Positions 35,243 to 44,402 are shown, numbered from the stretch's first letter. The stretch: 64,000 nucleotides of DNA from JACDQM01 sp044373315 (GCF_044373315.1 NZ_JBILQK010000008.1:12987-76986); one strand, 5' to 3'. The notes: generated by a model from the sequence alone, not told the origin. A program made the numbers and translations.

Positions 35243-36625
35243 TCAGCGATCCCGGTCCTTGCCATGGCCTGGAGCCGTTTCAGCCAGCAGGCCCAGTCGG
35301 GCCGGGGTCGTCTGCTGCAGAAAGCGCCACACCAGCAGCACCGCCGCCAGGCCCAGCGCAATGATGAAGCCGGTCCAGACCCCCGCCGGCCCCATCCCCA
35401 GCGACTGCGCCAGCACCCAGCCCAGCGGCAGCCCCAGCGCCCAATAGGCCAGCAGCGACAGCCAGGCCGGGAAGCCGGTGTCCGAAAGTCCGCGCAGCGC
35501 ACCCGTCATGGTGGACTGCACCCCGTCCATCACCTGGCTGAAGGCAAAGACGAAGAACAGCGCCGCAGCCACGGTGACGACCTCCGGCTCGTCTGTGATC
35601 CATCCGGCGATCGTGCGCCCGTACAGGCCCAGGACGGCCGCCGACGCTGCCAACCACGCCGTCGCCAGCAGCAACGCAGCCCAGGCGATCGGCCGCAGCG
35701 CCGCGTCGTTGCCCGCGCCGCGCTCCTGCGCCACCCGGATCGCCACCGCCCCGGCAACCCCCAGCGGCACCATGTAGAGCAGCCCCCCCACCGACATCGC
35801 CACCTGATTGCCGGCCAAGGCGAGCGCGCCGAAGGACCCGATCATCAGCGTCGCCACCGCCATGGCACCGGTCTCGGCCACGTACATCAAGCCCAGCGGC
35901 GCCCCTTCGCGGGCCACCGAGGCGATCACCGTACCGCTCAAGGCGGCTCGCAGACGCAGCCGCCGCATCGACCGCGCCCGCACCCAGAACACCCAGGCCG
36001 CCGCCAGCGCCAGGCTTTCGGCGGCCAGCGAAGCGATGCCAGCACCTGTCAGGCCCAGCATCGGCAGGGGCCCGACGCCCCAGATCAGCGCGTAATTCAG
36101 CGGGATGTTGACCCCGACCGCCAGAAAGGCAAAGCCGGTGCCGACCCAGGGCCTGTCCACCGCCTCGAAGGTGGCCTTGAAAACCATCAGCATCGAGAAC
36201 GGCAGCATCAGGACTGCGATCGACACCCAGTAGGGGAACATGATCGCCAGGACCTCGGGCGGCTGGCCCAGCAGCGGCAGCAGCGGCCAGGCCGCCAGCA
36301 TCGCCACCATGCCCAGCGCGCCGACGATGGCGCCCAGCACCAGGCCGTTGCGCAGCAGCGCCGGGATCTGCCGCCCCTGCCGGGCGCCATGGGCCGCGCC
36401 TACCCGCACCGCCATCGCCGACAAGAGCCCATAGATCGCCGCGAACAGGATGATCGCCACGGCATTGGTGATGCCGACTGCGGCCAGCGGCAAGGGCCCC
36501 AGAGGCGCCAGCATCACCGAGTCGGTGACGCCCAGCAGCGTCGACGCGCCCAGGCCCGCCACGATGGGCACGGCCAGGGCCAGGATCGCGGGGACCTCGC
36601 GGCGGATGGTGGACAGGACAGACAT
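35243..36625 (-). CDS. MATE-family multidrug/toxic compound efflux transporter
   Basis: A 460-residue membrane protein with twelve hydrophobic segments. N-terminal landmarks ILALAVPIVAGLGASTLLGVTDSVMLAPLGPLPLAAVG are typical of NorM-like MATE transporters, which export cationic drugs using Na+ or H+. The second half repeats the fold (AREGAPLGLMYVAETGAMAVATLMIG). The TetR gene is divergent with only 65 bases between, carrying two similar palindromes, so drug-induced derepression is likely. Confidence 0.92.
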   Translation of the reverse strand: MSVLSTIRREVPAILALAVPIVAGLGASTLLGVTDSVMLAPLGPLPLAAVGITNAVAIILFAAIYGLLSAMAVRVGAAHGARQGRQIPALLRNGLVLGAIVGALGMVAMLAAWPLLPLLGQPPEVLAIMFPYWVSIAVLMLPFSMLMVFKATFEAVDRPWVGTGFAFLAVGVNIPLNYALIWGVGPLPMLGLTGAGIASLAAESLALAAAWVFWVRARSMRRLRLRAALSGTVIASVAREGAPLGLMYVAETGAMAVATLMIGSFGALALAGNQVAMSVGGLLYMVPLGVAGAVAIRVAQERGAGNDAALRPIAWAALLLATAWLAASAAVLGLYGRTIAGWITDEPEVVTVAAALFFVFAFSQVMDGVQSTMTGALRGLSDTGFPAWLSLLAYWALGLPLGWVLAQSLGMGPAGVWTGFIIALGLAAVLLVWRFLQQTTPARLGLLAETAPGHGKDRDR

Positions 36626-36646
36626 CTTGCGCTCTCAGACAGGATT

Positions 36647-36665
36647 GACATACGCTCCGTATGTC
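36647..36665. promoter_or_regulatory. TetR operator 1 (perfect palindrome)
   Basis: GACATACGCTCCGTATGTC: eight-base arms with a three-base centre, in the MATE/TetR intergenic region. The same core recurs 30 bases away, suggesting one TetR dimer per site on the same helix face. Confidence 0.7.
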
Positions 36666-36678
36666 ATTCTAAGCCTTC

Positions 36679-36693
36679 CATACGAACCGTATG
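36679..36693. promoter_or_regulatory. TetR operator 2, overlapping the regulator start codon
   Basis: CATACGAACCGTATG: six-base arms and a three-base centre, matching the core of operator 1 (ATACG-N3-CGTAT). The last three bases are the ATG of the TetR gene, so the regulator mRNA must be leaderless or nearly so, or a downstream start is used. Confidence 0.65.
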
Positions 36694-37290
36694 TCAACTG
36701 ATCGAATCACACGTGCCCAAGCCGCCCAAGCCACGACTGAGCGGCTGATCGCGGCCGCGCACCGAGCCTTTGCCGAACGCGGCTTCGCCGAGGTCTCGCT
36801 GGACGCGCTGGCGGCCGAGGCGGGGGTCACGCGCGGCGCGCTGCACCACCACTTCGGCAACAAGGCCGGCTTGTTCGAAGCGGTTCTTCGCCGGATCGAC
36901 GCCGAAATCGCCGCCGAGATGCAGGCCGTGTGGGACGCCAAGGCCGATGCCTGGGAGGGCTTTCGCGCCTGCTTCCACGTCTACCTCGACGCGGTCCTGC
37001 GCCCCGACCGCCGGCGCATCCTCTTCCAGGACGCGCCGGCGGTGCTGGGGATGAAGTCGGTCGACATCCTGATGGAGTCGGGCTTTGGCGACATGGTGTC
37101 GGACTTGCAGGGCCTCATCGCCAACCGCCGCATCAGCGCCCCCGATGCCGAGGCGCTGGGGCACCTGCTGAACGGAGCGTCGATCAACCTCGCATTCTGG
37201 GCAGCCGAAGACCCGGCTGACCAAGGTCGCCGCGATCGCGCGCATGCGGCGCTGGCGGCGCTCTTTGACGGGCTGACGCAGGCGCCCTAG
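36691..37290 (+). CDS. TetR-family transcriptional repressor
   Basis: A 199-residue regulator with an N-terminal TetR helix-turn-helix (TTERLIAAAHRAFAERGFAEVSLDALAAEAGVTRGALHHHFGNKAGLFEAVL) and a helical ligand domain. The C-terminal half resembles TetR_C_33-like domains but the ligand is not predictable. The ATG at 36691 is inside palindrome 2; no ribosome site is visible before it, so leaderless translation is possible. Divergent from, and presumably the repressor of, the MATE gene. Confidence 0.9.
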   Translation: MSTDRITRAQAAQATTERLIAAAHRAFAERGFAEVSLDALAAEAGVTRGALHHHFGNKAGLFEAVLRRIDAEIAAEMQAVWDAKADAWEGFRACFHVYLDAVLRPDRRRILFQDAPAVLGMKSVDILMESGFGDMVSDLQGLIANRRISAPDAEALGHLLNGASINLAFWAAEDPADQGRRDRAHAALAALFDGLTQAP

Positions 37291-37413
37291 CCAAGGCCGG
37301 CAGCGCATTGCGCGCCTTTCGGTCACAAGCGCTTTGCTGCAGTCGCGGCAAGCTTTCAGCCCGGCGTCAGGCCGCGCAGGCTACAGTTGCCCACCCGCCC
37401 TGGAGAGCCTCGC

Positions 37414-38913
37414 TTGAACGCCGTTTCCTCCCCTGACAACGCCCCGTCCAGCCGTGCCCAACTGCAGGCCCGCGTGGTGGCCGCGCTGTCGGCCGAGCTG
37501 CCTGCCCATGCGCTGCTGTGGCAGAGCGAGGACACCATTCCCTACGAATGCGATGGCCTGTCGGCCTATCGCGAGCGGCCGCTGGTGGTCGCACTGCCCG
37601 AGACTGAAGCCCAGGTGGCCGCGGTGCTGAAGGTCTGCCATGCGATGCAGGTGCCGGTGGTGGCGCGCGGCGCGGGCACCGGCCTGTCCGGCGGCGCCCT
37701 GCCCAATCCCTTGGGCGTGACGCTGGCGCTGGCCAAGTTCAACCGCATCCTCGACCTCAGCCCCAGCGCGCGCACCGCGCGCGTGCAGTGCGGCGTGCGC
37801 AATCTGGCCATCTCCGAAGCCGCCGCGCCGCATGGCCTGTACTACGCCCCCGACCCCAGCAGCCAGATCGCCTGCACCATCGGCGGCAATGTGGCCGAGA
37901 ACTCGGGCGGCGTGCATTGCCTCAAATACGGCCTGACCTTGCACAACGTGCTGCGCGTCAAGGGCTTCACGATCGAGGGCGAGGCGGTGGAGTTCGGCTC
38001 CGAGGCACTGGACGCGGCCGGGCTGGACCTGCTGTCGGTGATCGTCGGCAGCGAAGGCATGCTGGCCGTCACCACCGAAGTCACCGTCAAGCTGGTGCCC
38101 AAGCCGCAGCTGGCGCGCTGCATCATGGCCAGCTTCGACGATATGCGCAAAGCCGGCGATGCGGTGGCCAACATCATCGCCGCCGGCATCATCCCAGCCG
38201 GCCTGGAGATGATGGACAAGCCGATGACCGCGGCGGTGGAAGATTTCGTCCACGCCGGCTACGACCTCACCGCCGAGGCCATCCTGCTGTGCGAGAGCGA
38301 TGGCACGCCAGAAGAAGTGGCCGAGGAAATCGAGCGCATGAGCGCGGTGCTGCGCGACAGTGGCGCCACCGGCATCGCGGTCAGCGCGGACGAGGCGCAG
38401 CGGCTGAGATTCTGGAGCGGGCGCAAGAACGCCTTCCCCGCCTCGGGCCGCATCAGCCCCGACTACATGTGCATGGATTCGACCATCCCGCGCAAGCGCC
38501 TGGCCGACATCCTGCTGGCGATTGCCGAGATGGAGAAGAAGTACCAGCTGCGCTGCGCCAATGTCTTCCACGCCGGCGACGGCAATCTGCATCCGCTGAT
38601 CCTGTTCGATGCCAATGACCCCGACCAGCTGCACCGCTGCGAGCTGTTCGGCGCCGAGATCCTGGAGACCAGCGTCGCGATGGGCGGCACGGTGACCGGC
38701 GAGCACGGCGTGGGCATCGAGAAGCTGAACTCGATGTGCGTGCAGTTCTCTGATGAAGAACGCGAGCAGATGCTGTCGCTCAAGCGCGCCTTCGATCCGG
38801 CTGCTCTGCTGAACCCCGGCAAGGTGATCCCGACCTTGCACCGCTGCGCCGAATACGGCCGCATGCACGTGAAGAAGGGCCTGCTGGCCTTCCCCGAGCT
38901 GGAGCGCTTCTGA
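37414..38913 (+). CDS. glcD: Glycolate oxidase FAD subunit
   Basis: A 499-residue FAD-linked oxidase. The PP-loop is VVARGAGTGLSGGALP, with the second FAD contact GGNVAENSGGVHCLKYG. The C-terminal FAD-oxidase domain holds VFHAGDGNLHPLILFD and GTVTGEHGVGIEKL, containing catalytic His residues. It oxidises glycolate (or D-lactate) to glyoxylate, passing electrons through GlcE and GlcF to quinone. The start TTG at 37414 is preferred over a TTG at 37387 because GGAGAG lies six bases before it. It ends overlapping glcE by one base (TGATG). Confidence 0.93.
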   Translation: MNAVSSPDNAPSSRAQLQARVVAALSAELPAHALLWQSEDTIPYECDGLSAYRERPLVVALPETEAQVAAVLKVCHAMQVPVVARGAGTGLSGGALPNPLGVTLALAKFNRILDLSPSARTARVQCGVRNLAISEAAAPHGLYYAPDPSSQIACTIGGNVAENSGGVHCLKYGLTLHNVLRVKGFTIEGEAVEFGSEALDAAGLDLLSVIVGSEGMLAVTTEVTVKLVPKPQLARCIMASFDDMRKAGDAVANIIAAGIIPAGLEMMDKPMTAAVEDFVHAGYDLTAEAILLCESDGTPEEVAEEIERMSAVLRDSGATGIAVSADEAQRLRFWSGRKNAFPASGRISPDYMCMDSTIPRKRLADILLAIAEMEKKYQLRCANVFHAGDGNLHPLILFDANDPDQLHRCELFGAEILETSVAMGGTVTGEHGVGIEKLNSMCVQFSDEEREQMLSLKRAFDPAALLNPGKVIPTLHRCAEYGRMHVKKGLLAFPELERF

Positions 38914-39992
38914 TGATGCTGAAAGCCCTGCAGCAACGCATCCAGGACGCGGCCGCCGCCGGCACGCCGCTGGAGATCCGCGGCCATGGCAGCAAGGCCT
39001 TCTACGGCGAAGCGCCAAGAGGCGATTTGCTGAGCACGCTGGAGTTCAGCGGCATCAGCAGCTATGAGCCCAGCGAGCTGGTCGTCACGGTGAAGGCCGG
39101 CACGCCGATTGCCGAGCTGGAAGCCGCACTGGCCGCTCAGGGCCAGCATCTGGCCTTCGAGCCGCCTCGGCTCGCCGGGCGGGGCACGGTGGGCGGTATG
39201 GTGGCCAGCGGCCTGTCAGGCCCGGCACGGGCGGCCACCGGCTCTGTGCGCGACCACGTGCTCGGGCTGACGCTGATCAATGGCCGCGGCGAGGCACTGA
39301 ACTTCGGCGGCACGGTAATGAAGAACGTCGCCGGCTATGACGTGTCGCGTCTGATGGCCGGCGCCATGGGCATCCTGGGCCTGATCGCCGAGGTCTCGCT
39401 CAAGGTGCTGCCCCATCCGGTGGCCAGCAGCACGCTGCGTTTCGAGATGGACCAGGCCGCGGCGCTGAAGGCGCTGAACGCCTGGGGCGGCAAGCCGCTG
39501 CCCATCCAGGCCAGCGCCTGGTGGGAAGGCGCGCTGATCCTGCGCCTGGGCGGCGCCGGCGCCGCGGTGGATGCCGCGCGGCGCACTCTGGGCGGCGAGA
39601 CCATTGCGCAAGACCTGGCCCTGCCCTTCTGGGACGGGCTGCGCGATCAGCACGACGAGTTCTTCTTGGGTGCCGAACGGGCCGTGGCAGGCGGCGCCCG
39701 GCTGTGGCGCATCGCCACGCCGCAGACCGCGCCGGTGCTGCATCTGCCCGGCGAGCAGTTGGTCGAATGGGGCGGCGCACAGCGCTGGCTCACCACGCCG
39801 GCCGGCGATGCCCAGGTGCGCGAGCTGGCCGCCGCAATGGGCGGACACGCCACGCTGTACCGCGCCCAGGACAAGAGCGCCGGTGTCTTTGCGCCGCTGT
39901 CGGCGCCGCTGCTGCGCATCCACCGCGAGCTGAAGAAATCCTTCGACCCGCAAGGGCTCTTCAATCCAGGGCGGCTGTATGGCGACCTCTGA
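38913..39992 (+). CDS. glcE: Glycolate oxidase FAD-binding subunit GlcE
   Basis: A 359-residue protein with a FAD_binding_4 fold (LEIRGHGSKAFYGEAP, VTVKAGTPIAELEAALAAQGQHLAFEPP, GRGTVGGMVASGLSGPARAATGSVRDHVLGL). It lacks the second catalytic domain, as expected for GlcE. The start ATG at 38913 shares its A with the glcD stop. The stop is overlapped by 14 bases by the methyltransferase gene. Confidence 0.92.
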   Translation: MMLKALQQRIQDAAAAGTPLEIRGHGSKAFYGEAPRGDLLSTLEFSGISSYEPSELVVTVKAGTPIAELEAALAAQGQHLAFEPPRLAGRGTVGGMVASGLSGPARAATGSVRDHVLGLTLINGRGEALNFGGTVMKNVAGYDVSRLMAGAMGILGLIAEVSLKVLPHPVASSTLRFEMDQAAALKALNAWGGKPLPIQASAWWEGALILRLGGAGAAVDAARRTLGGETIAQDLALPFWDGLRDQHDEFFLGAERAVAGGARLWRIATPQTAPVLHLPGEQLVEWGGAQRWLTTPAGDAQVRELAAAMGGHATLYRAQDKSAGVFAPLSAPLLRIHRELKKSFDPQGLFNPGRLYGDL

Positions 39993-40671
39993 CCCCAGCG
40001 CGCTGCGCTCGCAAGAAGAACTGATGCCGCGCTATTACGCGCAGCGCGCGCAGGAATACGAGCGCGTGTTCGACAAGCCGCATCGCCAAGCCGACATTGC
40101 CACGCTCAAAGCCTGGCTGCAGCGCCAGTTCGCCGGCCGCCAGGTGCTGGAGGTGGCCACCGGCACCGGCTTCTGGCTGCCCGCGGCCACGGCCGAGGCC
40201 AAGCGCTGGCAGTGCACCGACCTCAACCCTGAGGTGCTGGCGCTGGCTCGTGCCAAGCCACTTGACTTCGCCAAGGTGCAGCTGCGCCTGGCGGACGCCT
40301 ATGCGCTGGATCTGCTTGCCGAGGGCGAGCCCTCGCCTTTTGATGCGGCCTTTGCCGGGCTGTGGTTCTCACATGTGCCGCGCTCGCGCCAGGCCAGCTG
40401 GCTGGCTCAGCTGCACGCCCAGTTGCAGCCCGGCGCGCGCGTGGTGCTGATCGACAACGCCTATGTGGAAGGCGACAGCACGCCGATCACCCGGATCGAC
40501 AGCGAAGGCAACGGCTACCAGCTGCGGACACTCTCCGACGGCAGCACGCACGAGGTGCTGAAGAACTTCCCCAACGAGGCCGAGTTCCGCACGCTGCTGG
40601 CCGGCTGTGCGCAAGACATCGGCTGGCAGCCGCTGACCTACTTCTGGGCCCTCAGCTACACCTTGAACTGA
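39979..40671 (+). CDS. Class I SAM-dependent methyltransferase
   Basis: A 230-residue Rossmann methyltransferase. Motif I is VLEVATGTGFW, followed by motif II around CTDLNPEVL and the motif IV region FDAAFAGLWFSHVPR. The substrate is unknown. It sits inside the glc operon, overlapping glcE by 14 bases and leading glcF by ten. The first ATG was taken, though an internal ATG (MPRYYAQRA, 15 codons on) would give a more typical start. Its function in glycolate use is unclear; it may be a passenger. Confidence 0.82.
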   Translation: MATSDPSALRSQEELMPRYYAQRAQEYERVFDKPHRQADIATLKAWLQRQFAGRQVLEVATGTGFWLPAATAEAKRWQCTDLNPEVLALARAKPLDFAKVQLRLADAYALDLLAEGEPSPFDAAFAGLWFSHVPRSRQASWLAQLHAQLQPGARVVLIDNAYVEGDSTPITRIDSEGNGYQLRTLSDGSTHEVLKNFPNEAEFRTLLAGCAQDIGWQPLTYFWALSYTLN

Positions 40672-40681
40672 TCGAGCCTTC

Positions 40682-41938
40682 ATGCAGACCCATCTCGCCC
40701 CCGAGTTTCAAGGCACACCCGAAGGCCAGGCCGCCGAGGAAATCCTGCGCCGCTGCGTGCACTGCGGTTTCTGCACTGCCACCTGCCCCACCTACCAGCT
40801 GCTGGGCGATGAGCTGGACGGCCCACGCGGCCGCATCTACCTGATCAAGCAGGTGCTCGAAGGCGCAACGCCGACGCGCAGTACCCAGCTGCACCTGGAC
40901 CGCTGCCTGACCTGCCGCAACTGCGAAAGCACCTGCCCCTCGGGCGTGCAGTACGGCAACTTGCTGGAGATCGGCCGCCATGTGGTCGAGGCCAAGGTCG
41001 AGCGCCCGACGAAAGAGCGCGTGGTGCGCTGGCTGCTCAAGGAGGGCCTGACCTCCGCCGCCTTCAAGCCGGCGATGAAGCTCGGCCAGGCGCTGCGCCC
41101 GCTGGTGCCCGCCAGCCTGAAGGACAAGGTGCCCGCCAAGGCGCCGGCGCGCGCCCACCAGTGGCCCACCCGCACGCACAAGCGCAAGGTGCTGATGCTC
41201 TTGGGCTGCGTGCAGCCGGCGATGCTGCCAAACATCAACAGCGCCACGGCGCGCGTGCTGGACGCCGCCGGCGTGCAGACCCTGGTGGCCGATGGCGCCG
41301 GCTGCTGCGGCGCGGTGCGCAGCCATCTGAACGACCACGAAGGCGGCCTGGCCGATATGCGCCGCAATATCGACGCCTGGTGGCCCGTGGTCGAAGGCCT
41401 GACCGAGGCGGGCCAGGTCGAGGCCATCGTGATGAACGCCTCGGGCTGCGGCGTCACCGTCAAGGACTATGGCCGCGCCCTTGCCCACGACGCTGCATAC
41501 GCACAGAAGGCGGCCCGCATCTCCGCGCTGACCAAGGACCTGAGCGAAATGCTGCCCGAACTGCTGCCGGCGCTGAAGTCGCGCCTGCATGGCAGCAAGC
41601 GGCCGCGCCCCAAGCTGGCCTACCACCCGCCCTGCACGCTGCAGCATGGCCAGCAGCTGCGCGGCGGCGTGGAAGGGGCGATGCGCGAACTTGGCTTCGC
41701 GATCGATCTCGCCCCCACCGACGCCCATCTGTGCTGCGGATCGGCGGGCACTTACTCGGTGCTGCAGCCCGAGCTGTCGAAGCAGCTGCGTGAGCGCAAG
41801 CTCAAGAGCCTCGCGCCGCTGCAGGCCGACACCATCGTCTCCGCCAATATCGGCTGCATCCAGCATCTGCAGTCCGGCAGCAAGACGGCCGTTCGGCACT
41901 GGGTCGAGGTGCTGGATGAGGCCTTGGCTGGCGCTTGA
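40682..41938 (+). CDS. glcF: Glycolate oxidase iron-sulfur subunit
   Basis: A 418-residue protein. Two ferredoxin motifs are seen: CVHCGFCTATCPTYQ near residues 22-36 and CLTCRNCESTCPSG near 75-90. Two CCG domains follow, including DGAGCCGAVRSHL, HPPCTLQHG and CCGSAGTYSVLQPELS. It passes electrons from the GlcD/GlcE flavins to the respiratory chain. All cluster cysteines appear intact. Its upstream neighbour in the operon is a methyltransferase rather than glcE, an unusual order. Confidence 0.93.
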   Translation: MQTHLAPEFQGTPEGQAAEEILRRCVHCGFCTATCPTYQLLGDELDGPRGRIYLIKQVLEGATPTRSTQLHLDRCLTCRNCESTCPSGVQYGNLLEIGRHVVEAKVERPTKERVVRWLLKEGLTSAAFKPAMKLGQALRPLVPASLKDKVPAKAPARAHQWPTRTHKRKVLMLLGCVQPAMLPNINSATARVLDAAGVQTLVADGAGCCGAVRSHLNDHEGGLADMRRNIDAWWPVVEGLTEAGQVEAIVMNASGCGVTVKDYGRALAHDAAYAQKAARISALTKDLSEMLPELLPALKSRLHGSKRPRPKLAYHPPCTLQHGQQLRGGVEGAMRELGFAIDLAPTDAHLCCGSAGTYSVLQPELSKQLRERKLKSLAPLQADTIVSANIGCIQHLQSGSKTAVRHWVEVLDEALAGA

Positions 41939-41949
41939 ATGCTGCGCCT

Positions 41950-41968
41950 CTGTGCCAAAAAGACACAG
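41950..41968 (+). terminator. Weak hairpin after glcF
   Basis: CTGTG-N9-CACAG inverted repeat just after the glcF stop, with an A-run in the loop and no T-tract. Possibly a weak terminator or mRNA end; low confidence. The remaining ~220 bases up to the phosphatase start show no other gene. Confidence 0.25.
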
Positions 41969-42190
41969 CAAGGGCAAATCGGCATTCCAGCGCGCGTGGG
42001 CGCTTCCCACAATCAGCGGCTGAACGCAGGAGGAGAAGAAACTGCGCCCCCAGGGTTTGCACCAGCGGCTTGAGCAGCGAGCTGTGAGCCGGCAGAGCGA
42101 TCCGGGGAGGTGGGCCGGAGCCGCGATGCGGTTCCGGCCTTTCCAATTGGCGTTACGCTCCGGCGCTTGTCTCCCGACCCGCGCCATCTG

Positions 42191-43861
42191 ATGAACGCCC
42201 GCATCCGCCTCAGTCTTCTCGCCCTTGCCTTGCTGGCCGGCTGCGCCAGCAGCCCACCCGCGCCGACGCCTGCGCCAGGCGCTCCGGAGCGTCCCAAGCT
42301 GGTGGTGCTGCTGGTGGTCGACGGGCTGCCGCAGCGCCAGGTGCTGGCGTATCGCGATCAACTGGCCGCCGACGGCCTGCGCCGCTTCCTGGACCGCGGC
42401 GCCTGGTTCTCTAATGCCCACTATGGCCACGGCCACACGGTGACGGCGGCCGGCCATGCGGTGATGCTGAGCGGCGCCTATCCGCAGCGCAGCGGCATCA
42501 TCAGCAATGAATGGCGCGACCCGCGTACGTTCGAGGCGGTCTACTGCACCAGCGACAGTGCCCACCAGTACATCGGCCACAAGACCGCACCGCTGGCCGG
42601 CACCAGCCCGCGCAATCTGAAGGTCGAAACGCTGGGCGATGTGCTTCGCACTCTGGACCCGGCCTCCAAGGTGATCGGCATCTCGGGCAAGGACCGCGGC
42701 GCCATCCTGCCCGCCGGCCACAAGGGCACGGCCTATATGTACATGAGCGCGAGCGGCGGCTTCGCCTCGTCCACTTACTACATGCCGGAGCACCCGCAAT
42801 GGGTGACGAGTTTCAACGGTGCCAAGCCGGCCGATGCCTTCTTCCAAAAAACCTGGGCCCCACTGCTGCCGGAGTCGGCGTACGCGCGCTCGGTGCCGGA
42901 CGGCCAGCCCTGGCAGTCCACCGGCGGCAACGGCAACACGCTGCCGGCGGTGATCGGACTGAAGAGCGATGCGCCAGGCCCGCGCTTCTACGAAAACCTG
43001 ATCGCCACACCCTTCAGCGATGAGCTGACCCTGGCCTTTGCGCGCGCCGCCATCGAGGGCGAGCAGTTGGGCGCCGACGACAAGCCCGACATCCTGTCGG
43101 TCAGCCTGTCGGCCCATGACTATGTGAACCACGCCTTCGGCCCCGAGTCGCGCCTCTCGCATGACCACCTGTTGCACCTGGACCGCCATCTGCAGAGCTT
43201 TTTCCAGTACCTGGACCGCCAGATCGGCGCGGGCAACTATGTGGCACTGCTGACGGCTGACCATGGCTTTGCCGACACGCCGGAATGGGCCGCGAGCCAG
43301 GGCCGCGATGCCAACCGCATCAACCCGGGGCAAGCCCTGACCTGGCTGAACAGCGAACTGGCCAAGCGCTTCGGCACCGACAAGCTGGCGCGGGGCTATT
43401 CGGCCGCCGGCCTGCTGTTCAACGCCGAGCTGATCGCCGCGCGCGGGCTCAAGGCTGCCGACGTCCATCAGGCCGCCAAGCAATTGCTGCTGCAGGTCGA
43501 CGGCGTAGCCAGCGTCTTCACGCCTGATCAGCTGCGCAGCAGTGACACCACCACGCCTTACCTGGCGGCGATGCGCAAGTCCTGGCACCCGGACGTGGCC
43601 GCACCGCTGCAGATCGTCGTCAAGCCCGGCTGGCTCTACAGCTCACGTGCCGGTGGCAGCTCGCACGGCACGCCGCATGCCTACGACACCCATGTGCCCA
43701 TCCTCGCCTGGGGGCCGCGCTGGGTCGGCCAGGGCGAAGTGGCGGCGCGCGTCGAGGTGGCGGACATTGCGCCGACCCTGGCCCGGGTGCTGAACTTGCC
43801 AGCGCCGGCGCAATCCCAGGGCAAGCCCTTACCGCTGCCTGTTTCCGGCCGCCAGCCTTGA
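42191..43861 (+). CDS. Lipoprotein alkaline phosphatase-superfamily phosphatase/phosphodiesterase (PafA-like)
   Basis: A 556-residue enzyme with a lipoprotein signal (LLALALLAGC, lipid Cys at C18) and a Pro/Ala linker. Alkaline-phosphatase-superfamily metal and nucleophile positions are visible: D44 (LLVVDGLP), the Thr nucleophile within HTVTAAGHAVMLSG, and DHGFAD and SHGTPHAYDTH supplying the second set of metal ligands. It should hydrolyse phosphate mono- or diesters in the periplasm or on the cell surface. No Pho box was found upstream. The ATG at 42191 starts the signal peptide; longer frames begin in the intergenic region. Confidence 0.87.
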   Translation: MNARIRLSLLALALLAGCASSPPAPTPAPGAPERPKLVVLLVVDGLPQRQVLAYRDQLAADGLRRFLDRGAWFSNAHYGHGHTVTAAGHAVMLSGAYPQRSGIISNEWRDPRTFEAVYCTSDSAHQYIGHKTAPLAGTSPRNLKVETLGDVLRTLDPASKVIGISGKDRGAILPAGHKGTAYMYMSASGGFASSTYYMPEHPQWVTSFNGAKPADAFFQKTWAPLLPESAYARSVPDGQPWQSTGGNGNTLPAVIGLKSDAPGPRFYENLIATPFSDELTLAFARAAIEGEQLGADDKPDILSVSLSAHDYVNHAFGPESRLSHDHLLHLDRHLQSFFQYLDRQIGAGNYVALLTADHGFADTPEWAASQGRDANRINPGQALTWLNSELAKRFGTDKLARGYSAAGLLFNAELIAARGLKAADVHQAAKQLLLQVDGVASVFTPDQLRSSDTTTPYLAAMRKSWHPDVAAPLQIVVKPGWLYSSRAGGSSHGTPHAYDTHVPILAWGPRWVGQGEVAARVEVADIAPTLARVLNLPAPAQSQGKPLPLPVSGRQP

Positions 43862-43886
43862 GCCCTGTCACTCGCTGTAGCAAGCC

Positions 43887-43906
43887 TGCGGCAGATCATT
43901 GCCGCA
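43887..43906 (+). terminator. Hairpin after the phosphatase gene
   Basis: TGCGGCA-GATCAT-TGCCGCA, a perfect seven-base stem with a six-base loop, nested in a wider AAGCCTGC/GCAGGCTT pair. There is no T-tract, so termination is uncertain. Confidence 0.35.
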
Positions 43907-43958
43907 TGGTCGCCTGCAGGCTTAGTATCTCCACGTAAACAGCAGCAACCAGGCTCCC

Positions 43959-44402
43959 AAGCGTCGCCGCAGCGAAGACTACGCGCGCGGCCTCTTCAGG
44001 CCGCATAGGCGCATCGAGATCTGGAGTGAGGGCTCGGTCGTGCGTTTGGTGGCCAAAGGGCCCTTCAATCTCGAAATCCTGCAGGGACTGGGCGTCGCCA
44101 TGAGCGCGCTCTTTGCGGAGAGCCCGCCACAGGGTCGCTTTGCCGACATTCTCGAAATGCGCAGCAGCATCCTGGCCTAGCCTGAGGTGATGTCAGCCTT
44201 CGGCGAATTCCTGGCGCGCATGAGCGCAGCCAAGACGGCGCCCGTGGCCGTCGCCTATATCGTGGGCAAGGAAGCCGAGGGGCGCGACCTGATGCTGCCG
44301 ATCTTCACCCGCATCTACGCCCAGCACCAGCGCCGCTTTGCCGCGTTAGAGACTGAAGCGGCGGCGTTGGATTGGGTGCGCGATCAGCTGGCTGAGGCCT
44401 GA
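43959..44402 (+). pseudogene. Small conserved protein gene split by an in-frame stop
   Basis: One plus-frame runs from about 43959 (KRRRSEDYARGLF...) through RIEIWSEGSVVRLVAKGPFNLEILQGLGVAMSALFAE to a TAG at 44178-44180, then continues in the same frame as VMSAFGEFLARMSAAKTAPVAVAYIVGKEAEGRD to a TGA at 44400-44402. The two halves look like one small domain of about 140 residues. No ATG, GTG or TTG start is visible before the first half. Loss of start plus a nonsense codon suggests a decayed gene. No shift in reading frame is needed. The domain itself was not recognised. The second half alone could be translated from GTG 44187 or ATG 44190. Confidence 0.6.

Noticed and set aside
35264..36748. 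Plus-strand open frame opposite the MATE gene
   Set aside because: Arg/Gln/His-rich antisense translation that would also cross the TetR operators and start.
40652..43588. Minus-strand open frame of about 980 codons opposite glcF and the phosphatase
   Set aside because: Antisense GC artefact; both plus-strand genes have intact catalytic motifs.
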